Notes under the pieces: model-generated
What the model was told of the DNA's origin: nothing
What the model saw: only the letters and a program-made list of their open reading frames with translations
Databases searched by the model: none
Assembly: GCA_963976875.1 (NCBI GenBank)
Contig: CAXBML010000001.1
Coordinates: 124,001-188,000, forward strand
Direction: 5' to 3'
Length of the DNA stretch: 64,000 nucleotides
Origin: Berkiella_A sp963976875
GTDB taxonomy: Bacteria > Pseudomonadota > Gammaproteobacteria > Berkiellales > Berkiellaceae
Shown here: positions 52,350-61,804 of the stretch, piece after piece
Layout: the number at the start of each line of letters is the position of its first letter
How positions within the stretch are numbered: position 1 is the stretch's first letter
Made by a program: the position numbers and the translations under genes

Positions 52350-54137
52350 TTGGATTCAAGTACAGCATTACCCGTACCCACAATTAAAACGCGAAAAATC
52401 GATGAGCAAAGAACACTGCAAGGGGTTGCTGATGGATTGCACCCAGTTATTGCCCGTATTTTAGCTTCTAGGCCATTTGATGAAAAATATACAGCTAGTG
52501 ATTGGCTAGAATTAGGCTTACAAGCATTAGACGCACCCAGTCAGCTAGCAGATTGTGATAAAGCCGTTGCGCGAATTGTGCAAGCGATGCAGCAAGGTGA
52601 AGTCATTGGTATTGAAACCGATCATGATTGTGATGGTCAAACCAGTCATGCCGTGCTTTATGAGGCGTTTATCACTTTCTTTCAATACCCCAAAGACAAA
52701 ATACGATCTTATATAGGGCATCGCCTAAAAGAAGGCTATGGTTTGTCAGATAAACTGGTTGATCGTATTTTAGCAGATGAACCACGGCCAACATTGATTA
52801 TTACAGCGGATAATGGTTCGTCTGATGAGATGTCTATTGCTAGACTTAAAGCACAGCAGATAGATGTCATTGTAACAGACCACCATGAGATCCCTATAGA
52901 GGGGATTCCGCAAAGTGCTGTTGCGGTCATCAATCCAACTCGGGAAGATTGTGACTACCCCGATCGCTGTATTGCTGGTTGTATGGTAGCTTGGCTACTG
53001 ATGGCGGCAGTAAGACAGGGTTTATTAGCACATAAATTTTTGCCCGAGATCCCTAGGCTGGGTGGATTATTAGATTATGTTGCGGTTGGGACAGTTGCCG
53101 ACTGTGTCAGCATTGCCAGGAGTAAAAATAATCGCATTGTTGTGTCTAAGGGGATGCAATTAATTGAAAAAGCCAAAAGACCTTGTTGGCAGGCTTTATT
53201 ACCCCATTTAACGTTTCCGCTTCATTCAGAAGATTTGGGCTTCAAAATTGGTCCCTTGTTGAATAGTGATGGTCGGTTGGCTTGTGCTTTTGGTTCCGTT
53301 AGTTTTTTATTAGCCAATGATACCTATGAGGCAAAGAAATGGTACGACCACTTAAGCGAACAAAATGTCGCACGCAAATCGATTCAGAACCGCATTACTG
53401 AAACAGGGTTAGAGCAGGCAACCACACAGTATTTAGCCGGTAAAAGAACATTATGTATTAATATGGCAGATGGACATGCTGGTGTGCATGGCATATCCGC
53501 GAGTCGAATTAAAGATGCTTTTGGTCGACCCACTATTATTTTTTGTTCGAAGCAAGATGTGCCAGATGTATTGACTGGTTCTGCCAGATCTATTCCAGGG
53601 TTACATCTGAAAAATGTATTACAAAAAGTAAAGGAAATGGCGCCAGAAAGTATAGACCGTTTTGGTGGCCATGAAGGTGCCGCCGGACTGACAATTCCTA
53701 AGTCACAAATCACCTTGTTCTCAGAAAATTTTGAAAAAGTGGTTCAGAATGATTTTGAGGCAAAAATGTTTGGCCCAGTTGTGTGGAGTGACGGCGAATT
53801 AGACAGTGAGTGCCTGAGCCAGGATTTTATGGAAGATTTGTTAGATAGATTAGAGCCATTTGGTCGCGAATTCGAGCCGCCGCAGTTTGAAGCAATAGGA
53901 CAGGTTGCCAGTTTACAATTTATGGGGGCGGGGAAAAATCATGCGAGATTGGGGTTGTCTATAGATGATGTTTGGGTGAGTTGTGTTTGGTTTTCTTGCC
54001 GAAAAGATGAGCAATCTCCTGCACCGGTAGCCGTTGGGGATACCGTAAAAGTGCTATATTCCCCAAAAGTAGAGACATTTAGGGGTAATAAACGCTTAAC
54101 GTGTAGGATAGTGCATTTAGAACAAGCTTGGTGTTAG
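52350..54137 (+). CDS. recJ: Single-stranded-DNA-specific exonuclease RecJ
   Basis: 595 aa. It degrades single-stranded DNA 5' to 3' in recombination and mismatch repair. DHH-family motifs are present: DHDCDGQTSHAVL (motif I), TADNGSSDEM, the VTDHHEIP motif and, in the C-terminal DHHA1 domain, GGHEGAAGLTI. An OB-fold follows to the end. The start is a TTG at 52350 with AGGTG close upstream; the protein then begins MDSSTALPVPTIKTRK. The length is normal. Confidence 0.95.
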   Translation: MDSSTALPVPTIKTRKIDEQRTLQGVADGLHPVIARILASRPFDEKYTASDWLELGLQALDAPSQLADCDKAVARIVQAMQQGEVIGIETDHDCDGQTSHAVLYEAFITFFQYPKDKIRSYIGHRLKEGYGLSDKLVDRILADEPRPTLIITADNGSSDEMSIARLKAQQIDVIVTDHHEIPIEGIPQSAVAVINPTREDCDYPDRCIAGCMVAWLLMAAVRQGLLAHKFLPEIPRLGGLLDYVAVGTVADCVSIARSKNNRIVVSKGMQLIEKAKRPCWQALLPHLTFPLHSEDLGFKIGPLLNSDGRLACAFGSVSFLLANDTYEAKKWYDHLSEQNVARKSIQNRITETGLEQATTQYLAGKRTLCINMADGHAGVHGISASRIKDAFGRPTIIFCSKQDVPDVLTGSARSIPGLHLKNVLQKVKEMAPESIDRFGGHEGAAGLTIPKSQITLFSENFEKVVQNDFEAKMFGPVVWSDGELDSECLSQDFMEDLLDRLEPFGREFEPPQFEAIGQVASLQFMGAGKNHARLGLSIDDVWVSCVWFSCRKDEQSPAPVAVGDTVKVLYSPKVETFRGNKRLTCRIVHLEQAWC

Positions 54138-54249
54138 CTGACACACTTTGTTCGGCGCAAAAGTAGCACGATGATTTACTCTACAGGCTAAAAAAAGTAA
54201 AATGGCCTACTTTGCTAGTTATATTAACCTAGGAATACACAAGGCCCTT

Positions 54250-55348
54250 ATGGAAACCGCACCTTTACAAGCGACATTAAAAGATTTGGCCGAGCGTTTA
54301 GAACACCTTCGGAGGTATCTTTGACTTTGATGTCAAAAATGAACGTTTAGAAGAAGTGACTCGTATACTCGGTATGTCAGATATTTGGGATAAACCTGAC
54401 GAGGCCAATGCCCTGAATAAAGAGCGCGTTCAATTAGAAAAATTATTAGAGGCTATTACGACAGTCAGTTCTGGTTTAGAAGAATGTTCTGATTTATTAG
54501 ACATGGCTGTCGAAGAAAATGATGAGAGTGCGTACCAAGAGCTACTTGAAGAAGTCGCCGGTTTAGAAAAGATAGTGTGTGACTTAGAATTTCGCCGTAT
54601 GTTTTCAGGGGAAATGGACGAAAACAGCTGTTATATAGAATTTCAGTCTGGTTCAGGTGGTACTGAAGCCCAAGATTGGGCAGATATGATTTTACGTATG
54701 TATTTGCGCTGGGGTGAACGCAAAGGATTTAAATTAACGGTTTTAGAATATTCTGCAGGAGAGGTTGCAGGTATTAAAAGCGCAACCGTTAAAGTCGAAG
54801 GAGATTATGCTTACGGTTGGCTGCGAACGGAAACAGGCGTGCACCGTTTGGTCAGAAAATCGCCATTTGATTCTGGCAGTCGGAGACATACTTCGTTTGC
54901 TGCGGTTTTTGTTTCTCCTGTTGTCGATGATGATATCGAAATAGACATAAACCCCGCGGATTTGCGAATTGACACCTATAGAGCGAGTGGCGCGGGTGGT
55001 CAGCATGTTAATCGTACAGACTCAGCGGTTAGAATCACACATATGCCAACGAACACGGTTGTACAATGTCAAAATGATCGTTCGCAGCATAAAAATAAAG
55101 CGCAAGCGATGAGCCAATTGAAAGCAAAGTTATTTGAGTTGCAAATGCAAGAAAAGAACCAAGCACTCCAGGCGATAGAAGATACCAAATCTGCTATTGG
55201 TTGGGGAAGCCAAATTCGATCTTATGTCTTAGATGATTCCCGAATTAAAGATTTGCGTACATCCGTAGAGACGTCAAATTGTCAAGCCATGCTAGATGGA
55301 AATCTATTAGATATGTTTATTTCAGCCAGTTTAAAGAGTGGATTGTAA
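54250..55348 (+). CDS. prfB: Peptide chain release factor 2 (programmed +1 frameshift)
   Basis: RF2 recognises UAA and UGA. The first 24 codons start at ATG 54250 (METAPLQATLKDLAERL) and run into TGA at 54322-54324; the rest lies in the +1 frame from GAC at 54323. The full protein is about 365 aa. The main part has the SPFDSGSRRHTSFA region with the SPF stop-reading motif and GAGGQHVNRTDSA with the catalytic GGQ. The frameshift makes RF2 limit its own synthesis: when RF2 is scarce the ribosome pauses at UGA and slips. lysS begins one base after the stop. Confidence 0.96.
54311..54325 (+). promoter_or_regulatory. prfB programmed frameshift site
   Basis: GGAGGT (internal Shine-Dalgarno) stands 2 bases before CTT TGA C, which is the classical RF2 slippage signal. 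The ribosome shifts from CTT to TTT and continues with GAC. Confidence 0.93.
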
Positions 55349-55349
55349 A

Positions 55350-56861
55350 ATGTCAGAAACCAATGAAGAAGTCGAAGTGACCCAAGAGTCTGTCAATGAA
55401 CAGGTGCAGTTGCGACGTCAAAAATTAACCAATATGCGAGTTGAGGGGCAAGCGTTCCCGAATACATTTAGACGTGATAGCTTGGCTGTTGAGATATCTG
55501 AAGCGCATGCTTCAAAAACCAAAGAAGCATTAGAAGCCGAGAATATCTCTGTCAAGATAGCCGGTCGCCTGATGACCTGTCGCTTAATGGGTAAAGCCAG
55601 CTTTATTCATTTACAAGATATGACTGGCAGAATACAGGTTTATTTACGTAAAAATGATTTGCCAGAGGGTGTTTTTGACACTTTTAAAACCTGGGACTTA
55701 GGGGATATCCTGGGTGTCAGCGGGATTGTCTTTAAGACAAATACAGGCGAGTTATCTGTTAAGGCAAATAGTATTGCGCTCTTAACTAAATCTCTACGGC
55801 CTTTACCTGAAAAATATCATGGGCTATCTGACGTGGAAACTTGTTACCGTCAGCGATATCTTGACTTAATCACAAATCCTGAGACACAAAAACGTTTTAA
55901 AATTCGTACACAGATCGTACAAGGCATCCGAACTTTTTTAAATCAACATCAATTTACGGAAGTTGAAACACCTATGATGCAGGCTATTGCGGGTGGCGCA
56001 GTGGCTAAGCCATTTATGACACATCATAATGCCTTGGATATGCCTTTATTTTTACGTGTGGCACCAGAGCTATATTTGAAACGTTTGGTTGTGGGGGGCA
56101 TTGAGCGGGTTTATGAAATTAATAGAAACTTCAGGAATGAGGGTCTATCAACGAGACATAATCCTGAATTCACGATGTTAGAGTTTTATCAAGCCTATGC
56201 TGATTATAATGACTTAATGGATTTGACAGAAGAGTTGATGCGCTATTTGGCAAAAGAGGTAATTGGTTCGACAACACTACCTTATTTAGATAGAGAGTTT
56301 GATTTTGCTAAACCATTTACTCGCATGACGGTGAAAGAATCCGTGGTTCAATATAATCCAGAATTAAAAGAGACTATTGATGACTATGATGCGGTTTGGT
56401 CATACGCCGAAAAACTAGGTATACACTTAGAAAAAAGCTACGGCATCGGTAAAATTCATATTGAGATTTTTGAAAAGACAGTAGAAAGTCAGTTATTTGA
56501 ACCTACTTTTATTACGGCTTATCCTACTGAAGTGTCTCCTTTGGCCAGAAAAAATGATGATGATCCCACGATAACGGATCGTTTTGAGTTTTTTGTTGCG
56601 GGTCGTGAATTAGCCAATGGTTTTTCTGAGTTAAACGATTCTGAAGATCAGGCTGAGCGTTTTCAAGCACAAGTCGCTTTAAAAGATGCCGGTGATGATG
56701 AGGCCATGCATTATGATCAGGATTACATTACGGCATTAGAGTATGGCTTGCCGCCTACAGCGGGTGAGGGCATAGGAATTGATAGACTCGTGATGTTGTT
56801 TACGAATACCGACACAATTCGTGATGTGATTTTATTCCCTTTGATGAGATTACAGAAGTAA
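55350..56861 (+). CDS. lysS: Lysyl-tRNA synthetase (class II)
   Basis: 503 aa. It charges tRNA-Lys. An N-terminal OB anticodon-binding domain precedes the class II core: motif 1 around QFTEVETPMMQ, motif 2 NRNFRNEGLSTRHNPEFTMLE and motif 3 GEGIGIDRLVMLF near the C-terminus. The length matches bacterial LysRS. ATG at 55350 directly follows the prfB stop, the same order as in E. coli, and the two are translationally coupled. Confidence 0.97.
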   Translation: MSETNEEVEVTQESVNEQVQLRRQKLTNMRVEGQAFPNTFRRDSLAVEISEAHASKTKEALEAENISVKIAGRLMTCRLMGKASFIHLQDMTGRIQVYLRKNDLPEGVFDTFKTWDLGDILGVSGIVFKTNTGELSVKANSIALLTKSLRPLPEKYHGLSDVETCYRQRYLDLITNPETQKRFKIRTQIVQGIRTFLNQHQFTEVETPMMQAIAGGAVAKPFMTHHNALDMPLFLRVAPELYLKRLVVGGIERVYEINRNFRNEGLSTRHNPEFTMLEFYQAYADYNDLMDLTEELMRYLAKEVIGSTTLPYLDREFDFAKPFTRMTVKESVVQYNPELKETIDDYDAVWSYAEKLGIHLEKSYGIGKIHIEIFEKTVESQLFEPTFITAYPTEVSPLARKNDDDPTITDRFEFFVAGRELANGFSELNDSEDQAERFQAQVALKDAGDDEAMHYDQDYITALEYGLPPTAGEGIGIDRLVMLFTNTDTIRDVILFPLMRLQK

Positions 56862-56892
56862 TGTTTACTATTTTTTGACGTAGGGAGTGAAT

Positions 56893-56921
56893 CGGCCCTC
56901 TTTCAAGTTGAAAGGGGGCCG
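56893..56921. terminator. Hairpin terminator between lysS and the HDOD gene
   Basis: A 12-bp stem (CGGCCCTCTTTC with GAAAGGGGGCCG, one mismatch) and a 5-base loop. It lies between convergent genes. No strong T-run follows on the plus strand; on the minus strand the stem is followed by GATTCACTCC, so efficiency is uncertain. Confidence 0.5.
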
Positions 56922-56947
56922 GTACACGGCGTTTAATCTTTAGGAGA

Positions 56948-57787
56948 CTATTTAAAGATCTCTTTTGCCGCAGCAAGGTCGTTTGCTAGTTCAGGATATT
57001 CATCTAGTGTTTTTCCCGGATCTAAATTTAGTCTGTTATAACAAGGCAACTCTTCTTTATTCAACTCGTTTAATGGATGATTCGGATTGTTTCTTATCAC
57101 ATCAATTTTAGCAATTAACAATGTATCTGCTAGATCTGGTTTATCTTTGTTTTCATAATATTGGTTTAAGGCTTTGGGCAAATTGCTTAGGGCAGCTGGA
57201 AATTGCCAAGCGGTCATAATATCTTCGCTAAGCTTTGTGGTGTGGTTCGCAATTAGCTGATCGAGTAGTTCCGGATCTTCTAATAATTCTAGATTTTTCT
57301 CGGCGTAAGACAAAATAGACAGGGTGCCGATTTCGTGCAACAAACCGCCTAGCATGGCCTGATCAGATGGTAACTTTGACAAATGTGCCGTAATGACACT
57401 GCATACGGCTGCAACCTGAGTACTCATCTGCCAAGCTTCTTCCATGCGTTTGGCAATGAGTGGGTTATCTGTTTTGAATAACTGCTCTAAAGCTAAGCCG
57501 GTCGCTAAGTTGCTGACAAAATGTACGCCCATTCGACTAATGGCCGTTTCTAAATTATTGACCGCAACTTTCCCTCTAACCAGAGGGCTGTTGGCTAATC
57601 TGAGCAATCTAGCGGTAAGAGCGGGATCTTGGCTGATAATTTCGAATAAATCATTTACTTCTATATCTGGATTGGTCGCGACTTCCTGCAGGGCACTCAC
57701 AATATCAGGTTTCGAAGGGAGGGGGAGTTTATTGGATGCAATAGCTTCTAGTATTCTATTATAAATAACTTCTGGGTTTGCTGACAT
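56948..57787 (-). CDS. HDOD domain protein
   Basis: 279 aa cytoplasmic protein made mostly of one HDOD domain (residues about 15-210). Signatures are LPLPSKPDIVSALQEVATNP, SQDPALTARLLRLANSP and GGLLHEIGTLSIL. HDOD domains relate to HD phosphohydrolases but usually lack the full metal site; here HE replaces HD. They often act in c-di-GMP or stress signalling. No fused receiver or GGDEF domain is present. The C-terminal 60 residues are acidic and unassigned. GGAAG lies upstream of the start. Confidence 0.85.
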   Translation of the reverse strand: MSANPEVIYNRILEAIASNKLPLPSKPDIVSALQEVATNPDIEVNDLFEIISQDPALTARLLRLANSPLVRGKVAVNNLETAISRMGVHFVSNLATGLALEQLFKTDNPLIAKRMEEAWQMSTQVAAVCSVITAHLSKLPSDQAMLGGLLHEIGTLSILSYAEKNLELLEDPELLDQLIANHTTKLSEDIMTAWQFPAALSNLPKALNQYYENKDKPDLADTLLIAKIDVIRNNPNHPLNELNKEELPCYNRLNLDPGKTLDEYPELANDLAAAKEIFK

Positions 57788-58031
57788 ATGTGTCTACTTC
57801 CTTATTATAACTTCCATGAGACAGTTGCTTCAGGGTGAGTATTTATAACTTACTGCTTTATTGACTCATTAAGCAAGACACATTTAAATTCAGCTCAAAC
57901 TCAGAAAACATTTACATAGTCATAACTATGCGTATTAATTTTCTCAGTTAGTTTGTCTAAACATGTCGATTTACTGAGTGCTCAAGTACGTTATTAATAC
58001 CTTGCTGCTATTAAAATTAAATGTAGTCTTT

Positions 58032-59099
58032 TTAACCACATGTTAAGTCTAGGTGATAAAGCTTGGGTTCCTCAGCTGAATTAACAAAAAGATTTATAAA
58101 ATTTTCATATTGGTTGTGAATAACAGCGAGTAGTTCAAATTGCTCTTTGTTAGTTTGAGAGCATACTATGACTGTTCCCACAGTAATACGGTTTTGATCT
58201 TGTACGGAAATAATATCTTTTCCTACCAGCGTTCGTGCCAGTGTTCCAGGTTCATTTTTAACAATAAAAGCTCGATGCATATGTTTGTTACTTTTGCCCC
58301 TAAATTGCATGCGAGTAATCACTTCTTGTCCGATATAACAACCTTTGTTAAAGCTAACGGCATCTATTGAGGGTAAGTTAAGGTAATGTGGAAAAAAAGT
58401 ATTGGTTAATTCTGGATATATTATCGGGATGCCCGCTCTTATTTCGAGTAACTCCCAGACAGTACTGTTTAATTTAACAAATTTTTTTAATTTTGTTTCG
58501 CATAGCTGGATTACGTTATCACTGGGTGCAATGAATAACGCACGCGGTGTATTACCGCGTAATTGTAGTATTGAGCCTGCTCCTGCTGCGGGTAGGACCG
58601 TGTTAATACTTTTTACATCATATTTTAGCTCGAATGTTTCTTTAAAGAAGTCTGGTAGCTTTGGGCCGTGTAAACAAACAGCAGATAAATCTTGTGTGGC
58701 ATCTTCAATCTTTACATCAGAGAACAATGCATATTTAGCTAACAATTTGAGACTGTCTGCCAGTGTCTCTTTTTGTAGTATCAGTAAATAGGCTGATGGA
58801 TCATTAGGATAATGACATATTCTATAAAAATTTTGTATTTTGCCTTTTGCTGAGCAATGTGCACCAAATATATAAAAAGCAGAGGTGAGCTCTGAGAGGT
58901 TACAGGTTAGTTGTCCATTTAAAAAATCTTGTGCGTCTACGCCACTGACTTTTATAAAAGCCAGCTGGGTAAGTGGAATGATAGTTAGTTCCTGCTCTAG
59001 AGCCTCTGTTGCTCTTTCGGTGGGATAAAATGTAATGGTATTTTGTTTAGTATCATAGTTACCAATAGATTTTAAGTATTCTTGCCATTTCTTATTCAT
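58032..59099 (-). CDS. ygfZ: Folate-binding tRNA-modifying/Fe-S maintenance protein YgfZ
   Basis: 355 aa GcvT-like protein. The diagnostic YgfZ motif KGCYIGQEVITRMQFRG is present near residue 250, and VSGVDAQDFLNGQLTCNL near residue 50 is typical of the N-terminal half. YgfZ binds folate and supports a subset of Fe-S enzymes, including MiaB. The family is about 325 aa; this copy is slightly longer at the N-terminus. The neighbouring DUF924 and sdhE genes run divergently, an arrangement recalling E. coli where ygfZ and sdhE are adjacent. Confidence 0.92.
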   Translation of the reverse strand: MNKKWQEYLKSIGNYDTKQNTITFYPTERATEALEQELTIIPLTQLAFIKVSGVDAQDFLNGQLTCNLSELTSAFYIFGAHCSAKGKIQNFYRICHYPNDPSAYLLILQKETLADSLKLLAKYALFSDVKIEDATQDLSAVCLHGPKLPDFFKETFELKYDVKSINTVLPAAGAGSILQLRGNTPRALFIAPSDNVIQLCETKLKKFVKLNSTVWELLEIRAGIPIIYPELTNTFFPHYLNLPSIDAVSFNKGCYIGQEVITRMQFRGKSNKHMHRAFIVKNEPGTLARTLVGKDIISVQDQNRITVGTVIVCSQTNKEQFELLAVIHNQYENFINLFVNSAEEPKLYHLDLTCG

Positions 59100-59221
59100 G
59101 GGCTCAACATCTCCTTAATACTCTTGTAAAATACCATAGTTTTATTAATAGTTGCAAAGTTTAGCTGTTTGACTAATTTAAAACGCTATACAACATGGAA
59201 TAAAAAACAGATAATGGAACA

Positions 59222-59842
59222 ATGTTAGAAAAAATAAATGAAATAGTTGATTTTTGGTTTCAACAAAAAGAAATAACATCTTCAGAAATGCCTTTCGTAC
59301 CAGAAAGGCATTGGAGTTTAAGTCATGTATCTTCAGATGATGCTTTTAAAACGTTTGAAAAAGTGTACTATCTTGCCGTAAACCAAGAGTTGCAGTTCTG
59401 GTTAGAACAACCCAAGAGTTGTTTGGCTTTTATATTGTTGGTAAATGAGCTGGCCCCGCGTTTGCACCGTGATAGCCCTTTAACGTATGAACATAGCCAC
59501 CTTGCTGTTGAAGCGGCAGATTATGGTCGAGCACATAAACTGGATAAAGAGCTCCCTTTAATTCAGCGCTATTTTTTTTATCGACCTTATGCCTGTTCTG
59601 AGGATATTAACGCACAAAAGCTGAGTCTCAAATTAATGAGCCAGCTGGTGAAAGAGGCTAAACAACATAAAAAGATTCCAAAATCATTAATCATGTTCTT
59701 GGAAGCCCATTATAGTCAGCAAGTAGATCACTATGATACTATTTTGAGCTTTGGTCGTTTTCCACAAAGAAATAACATTCTTGAGCGGGAATCCACCCAA
59801 GAAGAACTACTTTTTTTGGGCTTGCCTAATAATAGATTTTAG
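59222..59842 (+). CDS. DUF924 family protein
   Basis: 206 aa helical protein. Family features are INEIVDFWFQQ at the start, LAFILLVNELAPRLHRDSP in the middle and the conserved end FGRFPQRNNILERESTQEEL. DUF924 proteins have a TPR-like fold and no known activity. The gene starts 122 bases from the divergent ygfZ start and is 32 bases before the sdhE start, possibly on the same transcript. Confidence 0.88.
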   Translation: MLEKINEIVDFWFQQKEITSSEMPFVPERHWSLSHVSSDDAFKTFEKVYYLAVNQELQFWLEQPKSCLAFILLVNELAPRLHRDSPLTYEHSHLAVEAADYGRAHKLDKELPLIQRYFFYRPYACSEDINAQKLSLKLMSQLVKEAKQHKKIPKSLIMFLEAHYSQQVDHYDTILSFGRFPQRNNILERESTQEELLFLGLPNNRF

Positions 59843-59874
59843 CAGCTGACCCAAAGATTATTTTAGAGGTGCAT

Positions 59875-60141
59875 GTGGACATAGAGCGTGAAAAAATTAG
59901 ATGGGCTTGCCGAAGAGGTATGCTTGAGTGTGATTTGTTTTTAGTTCCTTTTTTTGAACAATGTTATGATAAGCTCAGTAATGCAGATAAAGAGATATTT
60001 CAAAAACTATTAGTGGAAAGTGATGCTTTTATATTTGCATGGTTAATGCAAACAGAAGAACCGGAATGCCAAGCTTATGCCCCAATCATTGCAAAAATTA
60101 GATCCCATAAGCTATCCCTACCTACAACTCAAAGTCTCTAA
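59875..60141 (+). CDS. sdhE: FAD assembly factor SdhE
   Basis: 88 aa from the GTG at 59875, which has AGAGG 5 bases upstream; a GTG two codons earlier is possible. The RRGMLECDLFLVPFF segment is the SdhE/YgfY signature, with the RGxxE motif needed for FAD attachment to succinate dehydrogenase and fumarate reductase. The 3' end overlaps ygfX by 65 bases, so the two are coupled as in enteric bacteria. Confidence 0.92.
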   Translation: MDIEREKIRWACRRGMLECDLFLVPFFEQCYDKLSNADKEIFQKLLVESDAFIFAWLMQTEEPECQAYAPIIAKIRSHKLSLPTTQSL

Positions 60142-60505
60142 ACAGCAGAAATATTATCAGCTTGTTCTTTATGGTTTGTCTGTACTAAGTCTGGTTATAT
60201 TTTTTCAGAATATTGGGTTGGTTTTTTTCTTTATAGGCATAGTGATTGTTTTTACTTTGCTATTTGGGAAAAAAGCCAAAAATGAAATAGTGCAGTTACA
60301 ACGGCGCACTAATAATATGTGGCAGGTAGAATATAAACAAGGACAATGTTACATAGCCAGCTTGCAAATAAAACCGTTTATCTGCAAATGGTTTTGTATT
60401 CTGTATTTGCGTGTACCCTCATCAAAGAAAAAAATTACAGTTTTAATTCATAAAGACAGTATACCAACTAAAAAGTTTCAGTTATTATTATATTTACTTA
60501 GGTAA
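60077..60505 (+). CDS. ygfX: YgfX/CptA-like membrane protein
   Basis: 142 aa. Two adjacent membrane helices (about 25-65: LVLYGLSVLSLVIFF and LVFFFIGIVIVFTLLF) are followed by a cytoplasmic beta-rich part. Topology, size and position after sdhE match YgfX, described in E. coli as CptA, an inhibitor of cell division and cytoskeletal proteins, although its role as a toxin is debated. Sequence similarity is low, so the call rests partly on synteny. The long overlap with sdhE supports joint expression. Confidence 0.72.
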   Translation: MPQSLQKLDPISYPYLQLKVSKQQKYYQLVLYGLSVLSLVIFFQNIGLVFFFIGIVIVFTLLFGKKAKNEIVQLQRRTNNMWQVEYKQGQCYIASLQIKPFICKWFCILYLRVPSSKKKITVLIHKDSIPTKKFQLLLYLLR

Positions 60506-60622
60506 TTTTAGTTCCCTACCGATACATTCAATGTGCATTTAGAAACAAGGGCAATGCTTTTGGGTAACTACACGCAAAATAACCTAATTGTGCTTACACA
60601 ATAAATATAAGTGACTTGAGAT

Positions 60623-61237
60623 ATGAAGCAATCTTCTTTAGCAAAAGAATATCAAGACAATAAAGAAAAAGTAGATAAGGAACTCATTCAACAGGTCAGG
60701 GAAGGTGACAAACAGGCTTTTGATTTATTGGTTGAACGATATCAATATAAAATTATTAAATTAGCAAATCGTTATGTTAATGATCCCGTAGAAGCAATGG
60801 ATGTGGCTCAGGAATCTTTTATAAAAGCTTACAAGGCAATCGATAAATTTAGAGGGGATAGTGCGTTTTATACATGGTTATATAGAATCGCGATTAATAC
60901 TGCCAAAAATCATACTGTGATTGGGAATCGTAAAATCATCGAAGCAGATGTGGAGTTGATAGACTTAGATAATACTTTAACACGTGCCAGTATAAGAGAT
61001 TACTCTGCACCAGAAAATTCTCTACAAGATAGAGAGTTAAGAGAATTAATTTTCGATGTGATTCAAAAGCTGCCAAAAGAGCTTAAAACCGCGATAATGT
61101 TACGAGAATTAAACGGTATGAGCTATGAGGAAATTTCGATAGTGATGGCTTGTCCTATAGGTACTGTTCGCTCTAGAATTTATCGAGCTAGAGAAGCCAT
61201 TGAAAAACGCATTAAACCACAAATATCTGAAAAGTAG
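60623..61237 (+). CDS. rpoE: ECF sigma factor RpoE (AlgU)
   Basis: 204 aa. Region 2 includes DLLVERYQYKIIKLANRYV, DVAQESFIKAYKAIDKFRGD and FYTWLYRIAINTAKNH. Region 4 includes LPKELKTAIMLRELNGMSYEEI and a closing HTH GTVRSRIYRAREAIEKR. This is the RpoE/AlgU type that controls envelope stress genes. A divergent N-terminal extension of about 10 residues is present. It starts the rpoE-rseA unit; mucD follows after a terminator. I could not place a convincing sigma-E autoregulatory promoter. Confidence 0.95.
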   Translation: MKQSSLAKEYQDNKEKVDKELIQQVREGDKQAFDLLVERYQYKIIKLANRYVNDPVEAMDVAQESFIKAYKAIDKFRGDSAFYTWLYRIAINTAKNHTVIGNRKIIEADVELIDLDNTLTRASIRDYSAPENSLQDRELRELIFDVIQKLPKELKTAIMLRELNGMSYEEISIVMACPIGTVRSRIYRAREAIEKRIKPQISEK

Positions 61238-61249
61238 AAGGAACCCGTA

Positions 61250-61531
61250 ATGACGTATTCAAAAAAGGAAAATATTTCAGCATTGATTGATGATGCATTA
61301 TCATCTAAAGAAACTTCAGAGACTATCGAGGATATCAAGCAGGATGCAGAGTTGCGAGCGACTTGGCAGAACTTTCATTTTATTTCTTCTATTTTACAGA
61401 ATAGCTTGGAGTCAGAATGGTTATCCGCAGAAATTAAAGCCCCAGCGCGTGAGACGCAAACAGCCGTTATCATAGAGAAGCATCAGCCGCATCAAGAAGA
61501 TAAGCAAGCTAATAACGAACGTAAAGCCTAA
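61250..61531 (+). CDS. rseA: Short anti-sigma factor RseA (N-terminal domain only)
   Basis: 93 aa, while RseA/MucA proteins are about 190-220 aa. The N-terminal sigma-binding domain is recognisable: ENISALIDDALSS, then LRATWQNFHFISSILQ. The usual membrane helix and periplasmic RseB-binding domain are missing; the chain ends in an acidic and Gln-rich tail, and a terminator follows. If real, release of RpoE cannot use the usual DegS and RseP two-step cleavage. Truncation by frameshift is unlikely, since I find no continuation in the other frames before the terminator. Confidence 0.82.
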   Translation: MTYSKKENISALIDDALSSKETSETIEDIKQDAELRATWQNFHFISSILQNSLESEWLSAEIKAPARETQTAVIIEKHQPHQEDKQANNERKA

Positions 61532-61546
61532 AACAATTCTTTGGCG

Positions 61547-61574
61547 AGAGTCGCCAGCAAAAAGAAGCGACTCT
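61547..61574 (+). repeat. Hairpin after rseA
   Basis: AGAGTCGC (61547-61554) and GCGACTCT (61567-61574) form a perfect 8-bp stem with a 12-base A-rich loop. It precedes the terminator at 61598 and may protect the 3' end of the transcript. Confidence 0.5.
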
Positions 61575-61597
61575 ATATAGATATAAACATCATTTTT

Positions 61598-61620
61598 CAG
61601 CGCCCTTAGGCGCTGTTTTT
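61598..61620 (+). terminator. Rho-independent terminator of rpoE-rseA
   Basis: CAGCGCC-CTTA-GGCGCTG followed by TTTTT, a perfect 7-bp stem with tetraloop. Confidence 0.9.
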
Positions 61621-61804
61621 ATTCCACCCTATTTTTTCCGACTTCATAAAATCAGTGAATAAAAAACCTCCTAAATATTAAGGCCTTACTGCATAAAAAC
61701 CAATGTGTTATCTAGATAAATCATGGTACAATGGACAAATAGAGAACAGTTTTCAAGGATGCGGCTGATTTAATAAATACCATATCGCAGTTTAGGAGTG
61801 GTAT

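Noticed and set aside
60506..60622. Sigma-E type autoregulatory promoter before rpoE
   Set aside because: GGTAACTACA at about 60560 recalls a -35 GGAACTT, but no matching -10 lies at the right distance.
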